DNA of 64,000 bases from Streptomyces uncialis. Lineage in GTDB: Bacteria; Actinomycetota; Actinomycetes; Streptomycetales; Streptomycetaceae. The translations under genes and the position numbers were made by a program. This document shows, in pieces, positions 35,159 through 45,800 of this stretch (the stretch's first letter is position 1; each line of letters opens with the position of its first letter). A model generated the notes under the pieces. It made no database searches, had not been told where the DNA came from, and saw only the letters and a program-made list of their open reading frames with translations. The DNA lies in NCBI RefSeq assembly GCF_036250755.1, contig NZ_CP109583.1, positions 434,001 to 498,000 on the forward strand. The letters are read 5' to 3'.

Positions 35159-35432
35159 GGTGGCTCCCGGGGGCGGGCCGGCGGAGCCGGTCGACCAGTC
35201 CGGCCATCCGCCGCACGGTGCGGAAGTTGTCCAGCCGGAGGTCCGCGCCGCGGACGGCGATGGTGTAGGTCTTCTCCAGATGCACCACCAGTTGCATGGC
35301 GAACAGGGACGAGAGGCCCCCGGCCGCGAACAGGTCGGTGTCGGCTTCCCAGGGGGTTCCGGTGTGTCCCTCCAGGAACCCCAGAAGCTCCTTCTCCAGG
35401 TCGTCGGCGTTCGGGGTGCTGCCCGTGGTCAT
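35151..35432 (-). CDS. bafC: Discrete acyl carrier protein for methoxymalonyl (FkbJ/BafC-like)
   Basis: A 93-residue ACP. DADTDLFAAGG-type loop (TDLFAAGGLSSLFAMQLVVH) carries the phosphopantetheine Ser (about residue 42) in a GGLSSLFAMQ context, the FkbJ form rather than the usual DSL. DDLEKELLGFLEGHTGTPWE is helix I. It holds the glyceryl, hydroxymalonyl and methoxymalonyl intermediates and delivers the extender to the PKS acyltransferase. The ATG at 35432 has GAGGAG seven bases upstream. It sits 22 bp after bafB and overlaps bafD. Confidence 0.93.
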   Translation of the reverse strand: MTTGSTPNADDLEKELLGFLEGHTGTPWEADTDLFAAGGLSSLFAMQLVVHLEKTYTIAVRGADLRLDNFRTVRRMAGLVDRLRRPAPGSHHG

Positions 35433-35454
35433 GGCTGTCTCCTCGTCGGGTTCG

Positions 35455-36324
35455 TCAGGTGTAGTCGTAGAAGCCGCGCCCGGACTTGCGGCCGAGCCGG
35501 CCCTCACGGACCAGTCGCACAAGCAGCTCGCTGGGGCGGCAGCCGTCGTCGCCGGTGCGTTCGTGCAGCACCCGGAGGGAGTCGACGAGGTTGTCGATGC
35601 CGATCAGATCCGCGGTGCGCAGCGGGCCCGTGGGATGTCCCAGACAGCCCTGCATCAGGGCGTCGACGGCCTCGGCGGTCGCCGTGCCCTCCTCCACGAC
35701 ACGGGCCGCGTCGTTGATCATCGGGTGCAGTATCCGGCTGGTCACGAAGCCCGGTGCGTCCCTGACCACCACCGCCCGCCGCCGCAGGGCCGCGAGCAGC
35801 GACGTCACCGCCGCCATCGCGGGCTCCCCGGTCCTGGGCCCGCGGACCACCTCGGCGGTCCCGATCAGATAGGGCGGGTTCATGAAGTGGGTGCCGACCA
35901 GTTCCTCCGGCCGCTCCAGCGCCCCGGCCAGCTCGTCCACGGGGATCGAGGAGGTATTGGTGATCAGCGGGGTTCCCGGGCGGACCAGTGCGGAGACCTC
36001 GGACAGGACCGCGGCCTTGGTCGCCGCGTTCTCGGTGACCGCCTCGATGACGGCGGTGGCCCCGGCCGCGGCCTTCAGCGAGGTGCCGGTGACCAGTTCG
36101 CCCGGGGAGATACCGGGGGGCAGCGCGCCCATCAGCTCGGCCAGCCGGAGCTCGCCGTCGATCCGGTCCCCGGCCTGGTCGAGCAGCTCCCGGTCCACGT
36201 CGACCAGGTGCACCGGCAGACCGTGCCCGAGGGCGAGGACGGTGATGCCGACGCCCATCACGCCGGCTCCCAGCACGGTGAGGGCGTGCCGCGGTGGCGA
36301 TTCGTCATGCGGAGCGGTGGTCAA
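35455..36324 (-). CDS. bafB: FkbK-type 3-hydroxyacyl-CoA dehydrogenase (BafB-like)
   Basis: A 289-residue NAD(P)-dependent dehydrogenase of the 3-hydroxybutyryl-CoA type. HALTVLGAGVMGVGITVLAL has the GxGxxG dinucleotide loop; VIEAVTENAATKAAVLSEVS, ITNTSSIPVDELAGALERPE, VGTHFMNPPYLIGTAEVVRG (catalytic His) and VRDAPGFVTSRILHPMINDA follow the family order. It oxidises the C3 hydroxyl of glyceryl-ACP. The TTG at 36324 has AAGGAG six bases upstream and is preferred; the GTG at 36345 overlaps the PKS stop (GTGA) but lacks a ribosome binding site. It is the first accessory gene after the PKS. Confidence 0.92.
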   Translation of the reverse strand: MTTAPHDESPPRHALTVLGAGVMGVGITVLALGHGLPVHLVDVDRELLDQAGDRIDGELRLAELMGALPPGISPGELVTGTSLKAAAGATAVIEAVTENAATKAAVLSEVSALVRPGTPLITNTSSIPVDELAGALERPEELVGTHFMNPPYLIGTAEVVRGPRTGEPAMAAVTSLLAALRRRAVVVRDAPGFVTSRILHPMINDAARVVEEGTATAEAVDALMQGCLGHPTGPLRTADLIGIDNLVDSLRVLHERTGDDGCRPSELLVRLVREGRLGRKSGRGFYDYT

Positions 36325-36341
36325 CGGACTCTCCTTCGGCT

Positions 36342-39300
36342 TCACAGGTCATCGGAGGTGCGGAGGACGGCGCCGAGCCAGGTGCCGACGGCGTCCCCGG
36401 TGGTCGCGACATGCTGTTCCATGATCGAGAAGTGGTCTCCGGGAACGTCGACGACGGCGTCGGCGGAGGCCCAGGACGAGCGCCAGTCACCGGCCCCGGC
36501 GGACGGACTGCCGAGGGGGACGGACGCGCGTACCAGGAGCACCGGGGCATGGACCGTCGGCGGTTTCCAGTCGTCGAGCAGACGGAAGTAGCCGCCCATC
36601 GCGGTCAGTCTGGTCCCGTCCATCGGGGCCGCCCGGTCCTCGCGGGCGAACATCCCGCCCAGCAGCACATCGTTGAACTGGGTGATGCCCGTGTTGTCGG
36701 AGAGATAGGTGTCCAGCAGCACCACGGCCGCGGGCCCCTCACCGCGGCGTTCCAGTTCGGCGGCCACCCCATGGGCGAGCGTGCCGCCCGAGGAGGAGCC
36801 GGCCAGCACCAGGGTCCGTCCGGACAGTTCGCGGAGCAGCGTCGCCGCCTGGAATCCCACCAGGGCGGCCATATCGGCGGGCAGTTCCTCCTCAGGGGTG
36901 AAGCCGGGGGCGTCCAGGGCGGTGACGGCGTAGCGGTCCCGGAAGCGGGCGGCGAAGCGGGCGTACTGGTGGGCGCCGCCGAGGGCGACGACGGAACCGA
37001 AACAGACGATCACCGGGGCACCGTCGCGCTCGTTCAGACGCAGCAGTCGCGGACCGGTGCCGGCCGCCGCGAGTTCGTCGCCGTCGCGGAACGCCGGGCG
37101 CAGGGCGGAGGCGTGCTTGAGCAGGGCGATGCCCTCGTCGGTCCGGCCGAGCGCGCAGGCCCGTCGGAACAGTACGCTCACCGGGTCGTTGTCGGACTCG
37201 GTGTCGGACGCGGCGTCCGGCGGGGTGTCTGTCACGGCCGGCGGCGCGATACCGGTTCGGGGTGCAGGTTCGGGTTCGGCGCGCGCCGCGGTGGCGAGGC
37301 GCGCGGCGAGCCCCGCCGGCGTCCCGCTGTCGAAGACCACGGAGGGCCTCAGCCGCAGACCGGTGGCGGCGGCCAGACGGTTGCGCAGCTCGACCGCGGT
37401 CAGCGAGTCGAAACCGACGGAGAGGAACGGCACCGTCCCGGACAGCGCCCCGGACTCGGTGTGGCCGAGGACTTCGGCGGCCTGGGTGAGGACGAGTTCA
37501 CGCAGGATCAGCTCACGCTCCTGGGCGTCGGCGGCGTCGAGCCGGTTCCGCAGCGACAGGGCGGCCGTCGCCGCCGCTCCCGCCGGGCGGCCCCGCCGTA
37601 CCAGCGAGCGCAGCATCGGGTGGACCGGACCGTCGCGGTGCGCGGGGAGGTCGAGGTGTGCCAGGACGGCGGGGGTCCCGTCACCCGTCTCGGCGGCGTC
37701 CGCGGCGAGAGCGGTGTCCAGCAACGCCATGGCCTCCGCGTCGGAGAGGCCGCGCGCGCCGCGTCGGTCGATACGTCGCCGTTCGGCGCCGTCGAGTTTC
37801 GAGGTCATCCCGCTGTGCCGCTCCCAGAGCCCCCAGGCCAGGGACAGCCCGGGCAGCCCGAGCCGTCGGCGTTCGGCGGTCAGCGCGTCCAGCGCGGCAT
37901 TGGCGGCGGAGTAGGACGCCTGTCCCGGACTGCCCAGCACGCCCGCCGCGGAGGAGAAGACGACGAACGCCGAGAGATCCGTGCCGCGCGTCAGCCGGTC
38001 GAGGTGCCGGGCGGCGTCGAGCTTGGGCCGCAGCACCGCCGTCATCCGCTCCCGTGTCAGCCCCTCCAGCAGGCCGTCGTCGAGCACTCCGGCGGTGTGG
38101 ACCACTGCGCACAGCGGATGGCGCGCGGGGATGGCCGCCAGAGCGGCGGTCAGTGCCTGACGGTCCGACACATCGCAGCCGACGGTGGTCAGCTCGGCCC
38201 CCGCCGCGGCGAGTTCGGCCGTCAGCTCCGGCATCCCGGGAGCGTCGGCGCCCCGGCGGCTCAGTACCCGGAGACGGCGTACCCCGTGCGCGGTGACCAG
38301 ATGGCGTGCCAGGACGGCCGCGAGAACGCCTCCGCCACTCAGCAGCACCGTGCCCTCGGCCGGTCCGAACAGTCCGGTCGCCCGGGTCGTGGGCCCGGTG
38401 CCGGGCCCCGCACCGGGCGCTGCCACGGCCCGGGGGGCGGTCGGCCGTAGCAGTCGGGGCGCGTGCAGTACGTCGGCGCGCAAGGCTGCCTGCGGTTCAC
38501 CGGTGGCGAGAAGTTCGGTGAGCGCGTCACCGACGCTGTCCGGCCGGTCGATGTCCAGCACCACGAACCGGTCGGGGTGTTCGAGCTGGGCTGCCCGGAG
38601 CAGGCCCCAGACGGCCGCCGCGCCGAGGTCCACGGGGCGCGGCTCCCCGGTGGGCGGACCGGGCGCGCCCCGGGTGAGCACCACCAGCGGTACGGCTGCG
38701 GCGGTGTCGTGGGCGAGATGACGCTGGAGGTGTTCGAGGACGGAGGCCGCGACCGCGTGCACCGCCGGGATTCCCTCGTCCCGGGCCGAGGCGTCCCCGG
38801 GCGGGGCATCCCCGGGCGGGGCATCCCCGGGCAGGGCGTCCCCGGTCGCAACGTCGCTGGTCGCCGCAGCCACGGTCCCGACGGCCACGGTCCCGTCGGC
38901 CATGGTGGGAGCCTGCCCGGCGCGGGTGTCCCCGGCTGGAGCGGTGCCGGTCGGGACGTTCCCGGTCGGAGGGTTCCCCGCCGGGGCGGACGGGGGGCAG
39001 ATCAGCAGTACCGCGTCGGGCGCCGCCGACGGCGGCACGACGGGGAAGCCGGCCGGCAGCAGCCGATCGTCCCGCGGGCCGAGCAGGCCCCAGCGGGTGA
39101 CCGGGCGTGGGCCGGTCGGCGCGGTGACCGGGGTCCAGCCGACACGGAACACGGAGCCCGACGACGCCCGCAGCGCGTCGGCGCGCGCCGCACGCAGGGC
39201 GAGCGAACCGACCGTCACCACGGCACGGTCCGACGGGTCGGTGATCCGCACGGTGACCGCGTCGGGTCCGTCGGAACGCAGCCGGACGCGCAGCACCGGC

Positions 39301-42300
39301 GCGTCGGACGGCTCGATCTGGACCCGCTGCCAGGAGAACGGCAGGGGGACACCGTCGGCGGCCCCCGGAGTACGGGAGCCCTCACGCAGACCGGTCGCCT
39401 GGAGGGCCGCGTCCAGCAGGACCGGGTGCACCCCGAAGCCGCCCCGTCCGGCACCGGGAAGGCCGGCGGGCCGTGCGACCTCGGCGTGGATCTCGTCCCC
39501 CGCGCGCCAGGCGGCGCGCAGACCCCGGAACGCCGGTCCGTAGTCGATGCCACCGGCTTCGAGCAGCTCGTACAGTTCGTCGACGTCCAGGGGGACCGCA
39601 CCGGGCGGGGGCCACGTACCGTCCGGCCGTGCCGCACCGTCCGAGGGGCTCCGCACGCCGACCGTCCCGGTCGCGTGCCGGGTCCAGACCCGGTCGGGCC
39701 CGGTGGCGTCCTCGGGGCGGGAGTGGAACTCCACCGGACGCCGTCCCGAATCGTCCTCGGCACCCACCAGGACCCGCAACTGTACGGCGCGGTCATCGGT
39801 GGCATCACCGGGCAGCAGCAGCGGGGCGGCCAGGGTCAGCTCCTCCACCAGAGCGCAGCCGAGGCGGCGGCCCACGTGCGCGGCCAGCTCCACGAAGGCC
39901 GCGCCCGGCAGGATGACCGCGCCGGCCACGGTGTGGTCGGCGAGCCACGGGTGGGTGGCCAGGGACAGCCGTCCGGTGAAGAGGGTGCCCGCGTCGTCCG
40001 GCAGTTCGACCGCCGCGCCGAGCAGCGGATGGTCCGCCGCCGATTGACCGGTGGACACCGGGTCGCGATCGGCCGGAAGGGCGTCGAGCCAGTAGCGGCG
40101 TCGCTGGAAGGCATAGGTGGGCAGGTCCACGCGCTGGGCACCGGTCCCCGTGAACAGCGCCGCCCAGTCGACCGGCAGACCGCGGACCTGGGCCGCGGCG
40201 AGGGCGAGCTGCATCTGGTGGAGTCCGCCCTCCCCGCGCCGCAGGGTGCTGAGCACCAGCGCCTCCGGGGCGCCCGCGTCGGCGGCCGTGTCCTCGACCC
40301 CGTAGGTCAGGACGGGGTGGGGACCGGTCTCGATGAAGACACGGTGTCCGGCGGCGAGCAGGGAGCGGGTGGCCCGCTCGAACTCAACGGTCCGACGGAG
40401 GTTGCGATACCAGTACTCGGCGTCCAGGGCCTTGGTGTCCAACAGGGCGCCGGTGACGCTGGAGTAGAACGGCACCGGACCGGAGAGGGGAGTGATCCCC
40501 GCCAGATCGGCGAGGAGCTGTTCGCGGATCTCCTCCACATGCGCGGAGTGCGAGGCGTAGTCCACCTCGATACGACGCGCCCGCACCTCCTGCTCGACGA
40601 GCTGGTCGACCAGCGTCGTGACCGCGTCCGCGTCCCCCGACACCACCGTCGACGACGGACCATTGACCGCCGCCACCGACAACCGGCCGTCCCAGGAAGC
40701 GATCCGCTCCCGCACCACGTCCACCGGCAGCGGCACCGACGCCATGCCGCCGCGGCCCGCCAGCGCACCCACCGCACGGCTGCGCAACGCCACCACCCGC
40801 GCCCCGTCGTCCAGACTCAAACCACCCGCCACACACGCAGCAGCAATCTCCCCCTGACTGTGACCCACCACCGCATCCGGCACCACACCGAACGAACGCC
40901 ACACCTCGGCCAGTGACACCATCACCGCCCACAACACCGGCTGCACCACATCCACCCGGGCCAACGCCTCGGCCGAGCCCAGTGCTTCTCCCAGCGTCCA
41001 GTCGACATAGGGCGCCAGCGCCCGCTCGCACTCCGCCATCCGAGCCGCGAACACCGCCGACCCCTCCAGCAGCTCCACGGCCATCCCCACCCACTGCGAA
41101 CCCTGCCCCGGGAACACCAACACCGAACGACCCGGTGTCACCCCACCGCCCCGCACCACCCGCGGGGAGTCCACGTCCCGTGAGAGGGCCGCGAGGCCGG
41201 TCAGCAACTCGTCGCGGTCCGACCCGGCCACGACCGCCCGCTCCGCGAAACGCGAACGCCCCACCGCCAACGAGTAGCCGACATCCAGCACATCCAGCCC
41301 GGGCTCCGCCAGTACCCGCGCGTGCAACGCCGCCGCCTGCCCGCGCAACGCCGCACCGTCCCGCCCCGACAACGGCCACACCACCACCCCCGGACGCGGA
41401 ACCGATCCGGCCGGTCCGGTCGAGGTGACGGGGGGTGCCGACTCCACGATCACGTGGGCGTTGGTGCCGCTGACACCGAAGGAGGAGACGCCCGCCCGGC
41501 GCGGTCGGCCGGTCTGCGGCCAGGGGGTGGCCGCGGTGAGCAGGGAGACGGCCCCCTCGGTCCAGTCGACCTGGGTCGAGGGGCGGTCAATGTGCAGGGT
41601 GCGCGGCAGCAGCCCGTGACGCATCGCCAGTACGGTCTTGATCACGCCGCCGACCCCGGCGGCGGCCTGGGTGTGGGACAGGTTGGACTTCAGCGACCCC
41701 AGCCGCAACGGCCGGTCGGCGGGGCGGCCCTGGCCGTAGGTGGCCAGCAGCGCCTGCGCCTCGATCGGGTCTCCGAGCGTGGTGCCGGTGCCGTGCGCCT
41801 CCACCATGTCCACCTCGCCCGGGGCGAGTCCGGCTCGGTCGAGCGCGCCGCTGATGACGCGCTGCTGGGCCGGGCCGTTCGGGGCGGTCAGTCCGTTGCT
41901 GGCGCCGTCCTGGTTGACGGCCGAACCACGGATGACGGCCAGGACGGGATGCCCCGCGCGCAACGCGTCCGAGAGCCGCTCCAGCAGAAGCAGACCGAGT
42001 CCCTCACCGAACCCCGCCCCGTCCGCCGTGGACGAGAAGGACTTGCTGCGCCCGTCGGGTGCCAGGCCGCGCTGGCGGCTGAATCCGACATAGAGGCCGG
42101 GGGTGGACATCACGGTCACCCCGCCGGCCAGGGCGAGGGTGGCGTCGCCGGAGCGCAGTCCCTGACAGGCGAGGTGGATGGCGACCAGCGAGGACGAGCA
42201 GGCGGTGTCCAGGGTCACCGCCGGACCCTCCAGGCCCAGGGTGTAGGCGATCCGGCCCGAGGCCACGCTGGGGATGGTGCCCGTGCCGAGGAAGCCCTCC

Positions 42301-42824
42301 AGCTCGTCGGGCACCCGGTCGAGCCTGGACGCGTATTCGCTGTAGATCACTCCGGTCCAGACCCCGGTGCGGCTGCCGCGCAGCGTCAGCGGATCGATGC
42401 CCGCGCGCTCCACCGCCTCCCAGGACGCCTCCAGCAGCAGCCGCTGCTGCGGGTCCATGGCCAGCGCCTCACGGGGCGAGATGCCGAAGAAGCCCGGGTC
42501 GAACCCGGTGGCGTCGTGGAGGAAGCCGCCCTCGCGGACATAGAAGGTCCCGGGGGCGTCGGGGTCGGCGTCGAACCGTCCCTCGACGTCCCAGCCGCGG
42601 TCGGTGGGAAACGGCGCGACCGCGTCACGCTCCTTGACCAGCAGCTCCCACAGATCCTCCGGGGTTTGTACGCCACCGGGGTAGCGGCAGCTCATGGCCA
42701 CGATCGCGACGGGCTCGGCGGAGTCGTCGCGGAGCCGTCGGTTCTCCTGGCGCAGGCGCTGGTTGTCCAGCAGCGAGGCACGCAGGGCGGCGACCACCTG
42801 GTCCGTGTCCGTGTCCGTGGGCAT
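36342..42824 (-). CDS. bafAV: Type I PKS, final module KS-AT-DH-KR-ACP-TE (BafAV-like)
   Basis: About 2160 residues. An N-terminal docking coiled coil ([20 protein letters not shown]) precedes KS (about 37-460, Cys in [10 protein letters not shown]). AT has [12 protein letters not shown] (about 653) and YASH (about 756); DH has [11 protein letters not shown] (about 965) and LLDAALQ; KR (from about 1498) has LDD and the Ser/Tyr/Asn triad but a shortened NADPH loop (LLSGGGVLA); ACP has [14 protein letters not shown] (about 1804); TE has [12 protein letters not shown] (about 2008) and PGDHF. It should add the last unit, form the C2-C3 alkene and close the macrolactone. By bafilomycin logic the AT loads methoxymalonyl-ACP, although its YASH motif looks methylmalonyl-like. 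The ATG at 42824 has AGAGGGAG; the GTG at 42863 overlapping the previous stop is the alternative. Confidence 0.93.
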   Translation of the reverse strand: MPTDTDTDQVVAALRASLLDNQRLRQENRRLRDDSAEPVAIVAMSCRYPGGVQTPEDLWELLVKERDAVAPFPTDRGWDVEGRFDADPDAPGTFYVREGGFLHDATGFDPGFFGISPREALAMDPQQRLLLEASWEAVERAGIDPLTLRGSRTGVWTGVIYSEYASRLDRVPDELEGFLGTGTIPSVASGRIAYTLGLEGPAVTLDTACSSSLVAIHLACQGLRSGDATLALAGGVTVMSTPGLYVGFSRQRGLAPDGRSKSFSSTADGAGFGEGLGLLLLERLSDALRAGHPVLAVIRGSAVNQDGASNGLTAPNGPAQQRVISGALDRAGLAPGEVDMVEAHGTGTTLGDPIEAQALLATYGQGRPADRPLRLGSLKSNLSHTQAAAGVGGVIKTVLAMRHGLLPRTLHIDRPSTQVDWTEGAVSLLTAATPWPQTGRPRRAGVSSFGVSGTNAHVIVESAPPVTSTGPAGSVPRPGVVVWPLSGRDGAALRGQAAALHARVLAEPGLDVLDVGYSLAVGRSRFAERAVVAGSDRDELLTGLAALSRDVDSPRVVRGGGVTPGRSVLVFPGQGSQWVGMAVELLEGSAVFAARMAECERALAPYVDWTLGEALGSAEALARVDVVQPVLWAVMVSLAEVWRSFGVVPDAVVGHSQGEIAAACVAGGLSLDDGARVVALRSRAVGALAGRGGMASVPLPVDVVRERIASWDGRLSVAAVNGPSSTVVSGDADAVTTLVDQLVEQEVRARRIEVDYASHSAHVEEIREQLLADLAGITPLSGPVPFYSSVTGALLDTKALDAEYWYRNLRRTVEFERATRSLLAAGHRVFIETGPHPVLTYGVEDTAADAGAPEALVLSTLRRGEGGLHQMQLALAAAQVRGLPVDWAALFTGTGAQRVDLPTYAFQRRRYWLDALPADRDPVSTGQSAADHPLLGAAVELPDDAGTLFTGRLSLATHPWLADHTVAGAVILPGAAFVELAAHVGRRLGCALVEELTLAAPLLLPGDATDDRAVQLRVLVGAEDDSGRRPVEFHSRPEDATGPDRVWTRHATGTVGVRSPSDGAARPDGTWPPPGAVPLDVDELYELLEAGGIDYGPAFRGLRAAWRAGDEIHAEVARPAGLPGAGRGGFGVHPVLLDAALQATGLREGSRTPGAADGVPLPFSWQRVQIEPSDAPVLRVRLRSDGPDAVTVRITDPSDRAVVTVGSLALRAARADALRASSGSVFRVGWTPVTAPTGPRPVTRWGLLGPRDDRLLPAGFPVVPPSAAPDAVLLICPPSAPAGNPPTGNVPTGTAPAGDTRAGQAPTMADGTVAVGTVAAATSDVATGDALPGDAPPGDAPPGDASARDEGIPAVHAVAASVLEHLQRHLAHDTAAAVPLVVLTRGAPGPPTGEPRPVDLGAAAVWGLLRAAQLEHPDRFVVLDIDRPDSVGDALTELLATGEPQAALRADVLHAPRLLRPTAPRAVAAPGAGPGTGPTTRATGLFGPAEGTVLLSGGGVLAAVLARHLVTAHGVRRLRVLSRRGADAPGMPELTAELAAAGAELTTVGCDVSDRQALTAALAAIPARHPLCAVVHTAGVLDDGLLEGLTRERMTAVLRPKLDAARHLDRLTRGTDLSAFVVFSSAAGVLGSPGQASYSAANAALDALTAERRRLGLPGLSLAWGLWERHSGMTSKLDGAERRRIDRRGARGLSDAEAMALLDTALAADAAETGDGTPAVLAHLDLPAHRDGPVHPMLRSLVRRGRPAGAAATAALSLRNRLDAADAQERELILRELVLTQAAEVLGHTESGALSGTVPFLSVGFDSLTAVELRNRLAAATGLRLRPSVVFDSGTPAGLAARLATAARAEPEPAPRTGIAPPAVTDTPPDAASDTESDNDPVSVLFRRACALGRTDEGIALLKHASALRPAFRDGDELAAAGTGPRLLRLNERDGAPVIVCFGSVVALGGAHQYARFAARFRDRYAVTALDAPGFTPEEELPADMAALVGFQAATLLRELSGRTLVLAGSSSGGTLAHGVAAELERRGEGPAAVVLLDTYLSDNTGITQFNDVLLGGMFAREDRAAPMDGTRLTAMGGYFRLLDDWKPPTVHAPVLLVRASVPLGSPSAGAGDWRSSWASADAVVDVPGDHFSIMEQHVATTGDAVGTWLGAVLRTSDDL
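38790..38850. repeat. 15-bp minisatellite in the DH-KR linker of the last module
   Basis: The unit CCCGGGCGGGGCATC is repeated about three to four times with small changes and encodes (GDAPP)n within a Gly/Ala/Pro-rich linker. It is in frame, so copy-number change would only alter linker length. Confidence 0.7.
40450..41150 (-). repeat. AT-domain DNA shared with two other modules (copy in last module)
   Basis: The stretch encoding [20 protein letters not shown] through [12 protein letters not shown] to [20 protein letters not shown] is nearly the same, base for base, as parts of 45780-46790 and 57090-58110. Divergence begins after the YASH region. Confidence 0.7.
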
Positions 42825-42855
42825 CGTGTTCGGCTTCTCCCTCTGCGGCAGTCGG

Positions 42856-45800
42856 TCAGTCACGTTCGCCGCCCAGGGCCATCCGGACGAGGTCGTCCAC
42901 GTCCATGCCGTTGATGTCGGCCGCGGGCGCCGACGGCCCCGGCCGGTCGGCGAGGCGCATCAGCGCGTCGAGCAGTCCGGCCCGGCGCAGCTCGGCCGGC
43001 GGGATGGTGGCGAGCAGGGAGCTGATCTCACGGTCCCCCCGGTCCGTCGTCCCGGCGCTCCCCCCGGTGCCGGGGCCGCCCGGCTCGTCGGGCACCAGTC
43101 GGCCGGTCAGATAGGTGGCGACGGCGACCGGGGTGGGATGGTCGAAGACCAGGGTCGCGGGCAGTCGCCGCCCGGTGGCCGCGCTCAGCCGGTTGCGGAG
43201 TTCGACCGAGGTGAGCGAGTCGAAGCCGAGTTCCTTGAACGCCTGGTCCGGGTCGATGGTCCCGGCGCCGCCGTGACCGAGTACGTCCGCGACCCGGCCC
43301 CGTACCAGTTCGAGCACGGCTGCGACGCGTTCCTCCGGCGGGAGCCCGGTCAGCCGGCGGCGCAGCGAGTCGGCCTCGGCGGCGTCCGCTCCCGAGGCCG
43401 GGCGGCGGGCGCCGGGGACCAGGCCGGAGAGCAGAGCCGGTACGGGCGCGGTCCGCGCCGCCGTCCGCAGTCGGCCGAGGTCGACCTTGACCGGGATCAG
43501 CAGCGGTTCGTCCAGGGCGAGCGCGGCGTCCAGCAGTGCCAGCCCCTCCTCGGTGCCGATGGCCGCGGTGCCTCCCCTGGCCATGCGCCGCAGATCCGCG
43601 TCGGTGAGCGCTCCGGTCATGGCGCCGCGCCGCGCCCACAGGCCCCAGGCGAGGGACTGCGCGGGCAGGCCCAGTGCCCGGCGCTGCTGGGCGAGCGCGT
43701 CGAGGAAGGCGTTGGCCGCCGCGTAGTTGGCCTGTCCCGCGTTGCCGACCGTCGCGGACGCGGAGGAGAACAGGACGAAGGCCGACAGCGGCAGGTCTCG
43801 GGTGAGGGCGTGGAGGTTGAGGGCCGCGTCGACCTTGGGGCGCAGCACGTGACGCATCCGCTCGGGAGTCAGCGACTCGACGACCCCGTCGTCCAGGACA
43901 CCGGCCGCGTGGACGACCGCGCTCAGCGGACGGTCGGCGGGGATGTCGGCGAGCAGGGCGGCGAGGGTGTCCCGGTCCGCGACATCGCAGGCCGCGACGT
44001 CCACGAGGGCGCCGCGCCCGCGCAGCCCGGCCGCCAGGTCCATCAGGCCGGGAGCCTGTGCGCCGCGTCGGCCGACGAGCAGCAGGTTTCGTACTCCGTG
44101 CACGGCCACGAGGTGCTGTGCCACCAGGCCGCCGAGCGCCCCGCCGGCGCCGGTGACCAGGACGGTTCCGCCGGTCGCGGCGATACCCGACGGCGTGTTC
44201 GTCTCCGACCGCGGGTTCGGGTCCGGGTTCGGGTCCGCCTCGCGGTTCGGGTTCGGGTTCGCGGGGACGGTGACCCTGACGAGCCGGGCGGCGAGGAGCT
44301 TTCCCCCGCGTATCGCCAGTTGGGGTTCCGATCCGGCCAGTGCCTGCGGCAGCAGACCGGGGACGGCGGCCGGGTCGTCGGTGTCGATCAGCAGAAAGCG
44401 GCCCGGATGCTCGGACTGGGCGGAGCGGACGAGACCGCGGACCGCCGCCCCCGTGAGGTCGGTGACACCCTCCTCGGCGTCCGTGGCGACCGCGCCCCGG
44501 GTGACGAGGACGAGCCGGGTGCCGTCATCCCAGCGGGAGTCGGCCAGCCAGTCCTGGACGAGTCGCAGGGCGTCGTCCAACGCTGTGTGCACGGACGCGG
44601 CATCGGGTGGGGACGGGAGGTGCGAGGCATGGTCGCACCACGCCAGCACCGTGGCGGGCGGCGGCGTTCCCTGGTCCACCGCGGTGATGAGCGCGGCGAG
44701 ATCCGGATGGCCGCCGGGGAACAGCTCCCGGCCGCCGATGACCGCCCAGCGCCCGAGGGGGTCGGCCGGCGCGGTGGCGGGCGTCGCCGACCACTCCAGT
44801 CGGTAGAGGGATTCAGAGCCTCCGCCCGGGCGGAGGGCGTCGAGATCGATCGGGCGGACGGCGAGCGCCTCGACCGACGCGACCGGGAGGCCGGACGGGT
44901 CGGTGGCGTCGATCGACACCGACCCGTCCGGCCCGAAGCCGAGTCGTACCCGGAGCGCGGTGGCAGCGGAGGCGTGGAGCCTGACACCGCTCCAGGAGAA
45001 CGGCAGTCCGGCGGATGTCCGGTCCTGGCCCGGGTCGCTTCCCGGCCCGGTGCCGAGGAAAAGTCCCTGGAGGGCGGCGTCCAGGAGAGCGGGATGCAGA
45101 CCGAAGGCGGAGGCGGACCGGTGCTGGTCCTGCGGCAGTCGCACCTCGGTGAAGACCTCGTCACCCCGGCGCCAGGCGGCGGTGAGCCCACGGAAAACGG
45201 GTCCGTAGCCGTAGCCGGAGGCGTGGAACCGTTCGTACAGGTCGTCGACGGGGACAGGGACGGCCCCGGGCGGGGGCCAGGAAGCGGTGCCGCCCGGGAC
45301 GGGGACGGGCGGCGGGTGCTCCGTCGCACCGTCAGCGGTGAGTCCGCCGGTAGCGTGCGCGGTCCAGAGCGGTGCCGCCGCGTCCTCGCGGCAGGAGAAC
45401 AGGTCCAGGGAACGACTGCCGTGTTCGTCGGCGGCGCCGACCCGCACCTGCACACGGACGGCACCGTCGGCGGGAATCAGCAGGGGCGCCTGGAGCGTCA
45501 GCTCTTCCACCGAGTGGCAGCCCGCCTCGTCCGCCGCGCGCACCGCCAGTTCCACGAAGGCCGCGCCGGGGAGCAGCACCGTACCGGCCACGGCGTGATC
45601 GGCGAGCCAGGGGTGGGTGCGCAGCGACAACCGGCCGCTGAGCAGCAGCTCGCCCGTGTCCGCGAGCTCGATCGCCGCTCCGAGGATGGGGTGGTCGGCG
45701 GAGTCGAGTCCGGCCGATCCCACATCGGCCGCTGTCGTGTGCGTCGGCTCGGGCCAGTAGCGCCGGTGCTGGAAGGCGTACGTGGGCAGCTCCACCCGCC

